Position numbers and translations under genes: made by a program | Source of the DNA: Campylobacteraceae bacterium | GTDB taxonomy: Bacteria > Campylobacterota > Campylobacteria > Campylobacterales > JALSKU01 | Direction: 5' to 3' | DNA length: 38,532 nucleotides | Assembly: GCA_026993075.1 (NCBI GenBank) | Contig: JALWUQ010000037.1 | Location: 28,358 to 66,889 of the forward strand | Part shown: piece after piece, positions 35,556 to 38,532 of the stretch | Position numbering within the stretch: the first letter of the stretch is position 1 | How the letters are laid out: every line of letters begins with the position of its first letter | Notes under the pieces: generated by a model | The model's database searches: none | The model's input: only the letters and a program-made list of their open reading frames with translations | Told to the model about the DNA's origin: nothing

Positions 35556-36308
35556 TTATCTTTGCTTTTTATATTTACTGTAACCATATTTTTCAAATAT
35601 ACCGATACCTTTTTTTGAACTAAGAAATTTTAAAAAATCCATAGCCGAATGGTTTAAGTTTCCCTTTTTTGATATGGCATATCCTTGAATAATAGGTGGA
35701 TAAAGAGTTTTATCCGCTAAAATATGCGTTATCTTTTTTTTATCAAACATTGCAAGAAATGATGTCGGTATAAAGCCTATATTGTGACTCCACAATACTT
35801 TATCTACAACCAATCCTACATCATTGACATATTTTACTTTACTTTTTATTTTATTATATATCCCTATTTTCTTCAAAAATGCTATGGTAGCTTTTCCATA
35901 AGGAGCATACTTGGTATTTGGGATAATAATAGATAATGAAAAGTTTTTTTGCAAGTCATATACACTGCTGATAGAGTTTTTTGGTGCAACCAAGACTAAA
36001 AAACCTCTGATATACGGGTTTGCAGGCAAGAGAGCCAATCCTTTTTTATATAACTTTTGTGGATAACTCATATCTGCTGACAAAAAAATATCATAGTCGT
36101 TGCCATTTAGTATTTGTTTATAAAGATATCCTGAAGATCCATACTCTATATGTACACTGTCATTTGGATATTGCTGATAAAAAGCTTTTATCATATCTAT
36201 AAAAACATACTCAAGATTGCTTGAAGCATAGATTTTTGCATAATTCTCTGCCATTAAACAAGTTGTACTGAAAAAAATAGATAAAATTAAAATAAATAAC
36301 TTTTTCAC
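35556..36308 (-). CDS. ModA-like periplasmic substrate-binding protein
   Basis: This 250-residue exported binding protein has a signal peptide (MKKLFILILSIFFSTTCLMA) and the type II fold of ModA. Segments IYASSNLEYVFIDMIKAF, IEYGSSGYLYKQI, YDIFLSADM, KYAPYGKATIAFL and SHNIGFIPTSF line up with the oxyanion-binding loops. The SSG in GSSGYL is typical of molybdate/tungstate proteins. No modB or modC is adjacent. Instead a chemoreceptor gene follows 28 bases downstream, so the protein may deliver its ligand to a chemoreceptor and not to a transporter. It diverges from the HD-GYP gene. Ligand identity is inferred from fold only. Confidence 0.8.
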   Translation of the reverse strand: MKKLFILILSIFFSTTCLMAENYAKIYASSNLEYVFIDMIKAFYQQYPNDSVHIEYGSSGYLYKQILNGNDYDIFLSADMSYPQKLYKKGLALLPANPYIRGFLVLVAPKNSISSVYDLQKNFSLSIIIPNTKYAPYGKATIAFLKKIGIYNKIKSKVKYVNDVGLVVDKVLWSHNIGFIPTSFLAMFDKKKITHILADKTLYPPIIQGYAISKKGNLNHSAMDFLKFLSSKKGIGIFEKYGYSKYKKQR

Positions 36309-36371
36309 ACCAAGTCCTTACACAAAGTATAGTATATATAAATTTAAGTAAAATAAAGATAAAATCTACTT

Positions 36372-38114
36372 ATGAGTGCAAAAAATAAATTTATCAATAA
36401 GATTGCATTTTATGTTATCTTGGCATGGACTCTTTTGATAGCTGTTATCATGAGCATATATGTCAGACAAAACTATACTTATGCGCTCTCTCTTGCTATA
36501 AGTGAAGCCAGGACAAGCACAAGAAAAGATTTAGCTTATAGAAGCTGGGTAGCTTCACACGGGGGAGTTTATGTGCCCATTACAAAAGATACCCCACCCA
36601 ATCCATACCTTGCCCATATAAAAAACAGGGATGTCATTACAAATGCCGGACAACATTTAACCCTGATGAACCCGGCCTATACACTTGCTCAAATGATGCA
36701 AGATTACTCCAAACTTTATGGAGTAAAAACACATATCACGAGTCTGACACTTTTAGATCCTGACAATGCACCTGATACTTGGGAGAAAAAGGCTTTAAAA
36801 AAGATAGAAAAAACTAGAAAACCTGTCATAGAAAAAGCAGAGATAAAGGGCAAACCTTACATAAGATACATGAACCCACTCGTAGCCAAAAAATCATGCT
36901 TAAAGTGTCACGCTTTTCAAGGATATAAAGTCGGAGAGATAAGAGGTGGAGTTTCAGTAGCTGTACCTTTGAAAGATTTTTATAAAAATGCCTTTGAGCA
37001 GTCGATAACTGATGTGCTCACTATTGCTATCATATATTTTCTTGGATTGTTTGCTATATTGTATGGCAAAAAGATAGCCATCAAAACACTGAATGAAAAG
37101 ATAAAAGATTATGAACAGCATATTTATTCACTTGTAAGCATGATTGAAAAAAGAGACAGTTATACCGCAGGTCATACAAAAAGGGTTGCACACTACAGTG
37201 TACTTATAGCAAAAGAGATGGGCTTTAAAAATGAGAAACTTGAAGATTTAAATAGAGCCAGTATGTTACATGATATCGGTAAGATAGTAATACCTGATTC
37301 TGTTTTGCTAAAACCCGGCAAACTAAATCCGTTGGAATATGATATCATCAAAGAGCATGTTGAAGTTAGCTATGAACTTTTAAAAGATATTGATATTTAT
37401 AAAAATATTGCCAAAATAGTAAGATACCACCATGAAAGATATGATGGTTCAGGATATCCTTTTGGTTTAAAAGGTGACAAGATACCTTTACCTTCACAGA
37501 TAATGGCAGTAGCAGATGCATTTGATGCCATGACAACAAATAGAATTTATAAAACTAAAAAGAGTATAAAAGAGGCTATAAAAGAGTTACAGAGTTTAAG
37601 TGGAAAACAGTTTCATCCGCAAGTTGTAAATGTGGCCATACAAGTTTTAAGTAATATTAAAGTAGATAAGAATGTAACACAATTACCAAAAACAAAAATG
37701 GAAAAAGAGAGATTTGCATACTATTTTAAAGACAGGGTTACAGAGGCATTTAATAAAGACTATCTTGAATTTGCACTCTTGTATAATCATACCAATGAGT
37801 TTGATTATGATTATCTCTATAAAGTTAACCTGCACAATTTTACGCAGTACAATAAAAAATATAGCTGGGAGAGTGGAGATATTTTACTGATGAAGTTTGC
37901 CCATACACTTATAAAAATATACCATAATGGCTTGATATTTAGAATACATGGGGATGACTTTATGATAGCTTCAAGAGAAAAACTTGATTTTGATAAAGAT
38001 ATGAAAGTATTGGAGCAAGTTTTAAAAGATACCGGAGTAACACTATCTTGCAAATATTATGATATGCAAGAACACAACATAACAAATATCATAGATATTA
38101 AAAACTTGGATTGA
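36372..38114 (+). CDS. Heme c-sensing (DUF3365) HD-GYP c-di-GMP phosphodiesterase with degenerate GGDEF tail
   Basis: This 580-residue protein carries a membrane helix (about 11-30) and a periplasmic DUF3365/Tll0287-like domain with one c-type heme motif CLKCH at 176-180. A second helix follows (about 212-232). The HD-GYP domain (about 250-430) shows AGHTKRVAHYS, MLHDIGKI with HD at 300-301, and HHERYDGSGYP at 353-363, the complete active site. The C-terminal 120 residues look like a shrunken GGDEF domain whose signature is HGDDF (526-530), so cyclase activity is unlikely. The likely job is redox- or gas-controlled c-di-GMP breakdown. The start codon lacks a good ribosome site. The 63-base gap to the divergent binding-protein gene must hold both promoters. 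Confidence 0.88.
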   Translation: MSAKNKFINKIAFYVILAWTLLIAVIMSIYVRQNYTYALSLAISEARTSTRKDLAYRSWVASHGGVYVPITKDTPPNPYLAHIKNRDVITNAGQHLTLMNPAYTLAQMMQDYSKLYGVKTHITSLTLLDPDNAPDTWEKKALKKIEKTRKPVIEKAEIKGKPYIRYMNPLVAKKSCLKCHAFQGYKVGEIRGGVSVAVPLKDFYKNAFEQSITDVLTIAIIYFLGLFAILYGKKIAIKTLNEKIKDYEQHIYSLVSMIEKRDSYTAGHTKRVAHYSVLIAKEMGFKNEKLEDLNRASMLHDIGKIVIPDSVLLKPGKLNPLEYDIIKEHVEVSYELLKDIDIYKNIAKIVRYHHERYDGSGYPFGLKGDKIPLPSQIMAVADAFDAMTTNRIYKTKKSIKEAIKELQSLSGKQFHPQVVNVAIQVLSNIKVDKNVTQLPKTKMEKERFAYYFKDRVTEAFNKDYLEFALLYNHTNEFDYDYLYKVNLHNFTQYNKKYSWESGDILLMKFAHTLIKIYHNGLIFRIHGDDFMIASREKLDFDKDMKVLEQVLKDTGVTLSCKYYDMQEHNITNIIDIKNLD

Positions 38115-38122
38115 TTCACTCA

Positions 38123-38136
38123 GGGTCTGGTGATAG
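38123..38136 (+). repeat. REP-like half element, copy E
   Basis: GGGTCTGGTGATAG is identical to the head of the copy at the aminotransferase 3' end (opposite strand) and differs by one base from copy F. It starts nine bases after the HD-GYP stop. The expected inverted arm is missing. Confidence 0.6.
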
Positions 38137-38369
38137 CATAAGTAATAAGCAAGGCAAGGTAAAACTGTCTAATTTGCCTTACAATCTAATATAGTGAAGA
38201 TAGGTGATTTCAAAGTTGAATTTAGTTAATTATTATTTGGTGAATTATAAGAAAAAGTAGAAAATTATACACCTATTTTTTTGATTAAATCTAATTATTC
38301 TATAAAATCATTGATATGCCACAAATATTATTCTATTTTTGTGATAACATGTATGTAAATCAAACATCA

Positions 38370-38397
38370 AGGGAGTAATAAAATGATTGAGATTTAA
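38370..38397 (+). pseudogene. Truncated gene start (AGGGAG + ATG + three codons)
   Basis: AGGGAG stands seven bases before ATG 38383, which encodes only MIEI before TAA. The stop belongs to the TTAAGGG head of the adjoining repeat. The spacing is that of a real gene start, so a coding region may have been cut by the repeat. Chance occurrence cannot be excluded for such a short piece. Confidence 0.3.
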
Positions 38398-38443
38398 GGG
38401 TCTGATGATAGTAATAGTATAAGGTGCTATCACTATCACCTAT
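38395..38443. repeat. REP-like element, copy F
   Basis: The head GGGTCTGATGATAGTAATAG is followed by GTATAAGGTG and an inverted arm CTATCACTATCACC. Bases 38404-38417 pair with 38427-38440 except for two A-C mismatches, which become T-G wobbles on the other strand. The loop is 9 bases. The right arm is shared with copy A. Confidence 0.75.
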
Positions 38444-38466
38444 AAAAGAAGTTGGTATATAACTCA

Positions 38467-38532
38467 TTACTCTATCGCAAACTCTACTGCTTTTTCGGCA
38501 TGGATTTGTGTAGTATCGAAAAGTTTTATCTC
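38467..38532 (-). CDS. C-terminus of an unidentified protein (truncated by window edge)
   Basis: An open frame enters from the right edge on the minus strand and ends in TAA at 38467-38469. The 21 visible residues are EIKLFDTTQIHAEKAVEFAIE. The pattern EIKxF followed by a short amphipathic helix is reminiscent of the end of SpoIIAA-like domains such as the one at 28112-28852. The fragment is too short for a firm family assignment. Confidence 0.45.
   Translation of the reverse strand, partial: EIKLFDTTQIHAEKAVEFAIE

Larger units (their letters stand above)
38115..38466. other. Intergenic region with two repeat copies and a truncated gene start
   Basis: These 352 bases contain no complete gene. 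They hold repeat half-copy E (38123-38136), an inverted repeat AAGGCAA / TTGCCTT (38151-38157, 38174-38180), AT-rich sequence, a well-formed ribosome site and ATG followed by only three more codons (38370-38397), and repeat copy F immediately after it. Confidence 0.6.

Noticed and set aside
25341-38443. CRISPR array
   Set aside because: The repeats are kilobases apart with no regular spacers and no cas genes are present.

Overview
The window looks like chromosome of a free-living or versatile member of the Campylobacterota (the former epsilonproteobacteria). The DNA is AT-rich. The gene content and order fit that phylum: an ArsRS-like two-component system, the purM / coaE-dapF block (which I recall as also contiguous in Campylobacter jejuni), the rpsT-prfA pair, and a heavy load of chemotaxis and cyclic-di-GMP proteins. 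Genus cannot be decided from the sequence alone.

Region 1 (1-3588) is a lactate locus. The 3' end of a TRAP substrate-binding protein of the 2-oxoacid/lactate type is followed by lutA-lutB-lutC, each start overlapping the previous stop by ATGA. Region 2 (3736-8541) holds a membrane GGDEF/EAL protein and then a b561-type cytochrome - OmpR-family regulator - ArsS-like kinase operon. That operon is headed by a perfect 11-base tandem direct repeat, a likely regulator site. Region 3 (8536-18318) is housekeeping. A minus-strand run reads small membrane protein - purM - nrdB - nitrilase-family hydrolase - pcm - gltA. Opposite it run coaE-dapF-glucosaminidase, followed by minus-strand rpsT-prfA and a periplasmic MsrA-thioredoxin-MsrB fusion.

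Region 4 (18422-26563) is more accessory. It contains an alanine dehydrogenase/carboxyethylornithine synthase-like enzyme with raised GC, a nitroreductase and a cold shock protein. It also contains a four-gene run of monooxygenase-fold protein, class II aldolase, GalU and an LsrK-type autoinducer-2 kinase, then a class V aminotransferase. No Lsr transporter or repressor is present, so this may be a minimal route for phospho-AI-2 or a related sugar phosphate.

Region 5 (26612-38532) is sensory and accessory: a LysE exporter, a methyltransferase, a tandem SpoIIAA-like protein, a FIST-PAS-GGDEF-EAL protein, queE-queD, a ModA-like binding protein with a CZB chemoreceptor, and a heme c-HD-GYP protein. 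From 25.3 kb to the right edge the intergenic spaces carry a dispersed family of short palindromes with the head GGGTCTGGTGATAG. Two full palindromes, one diverged palindrome and several half copies or variants are visible. They resemble REP elements, and I see none in the first 25 kb. One supplies the last codons and stop of the aminotransferase; another sits directly behind a gene start cut after four codons.

The three c-di-GMP proteins all keep phosphodiesterase motifs but have altered GGDEF signatures, so the window is biased toward c-di-GMP breakdown. I found no tRNA, rRNA, CRISPR array, complete insertion sequence or prophage.
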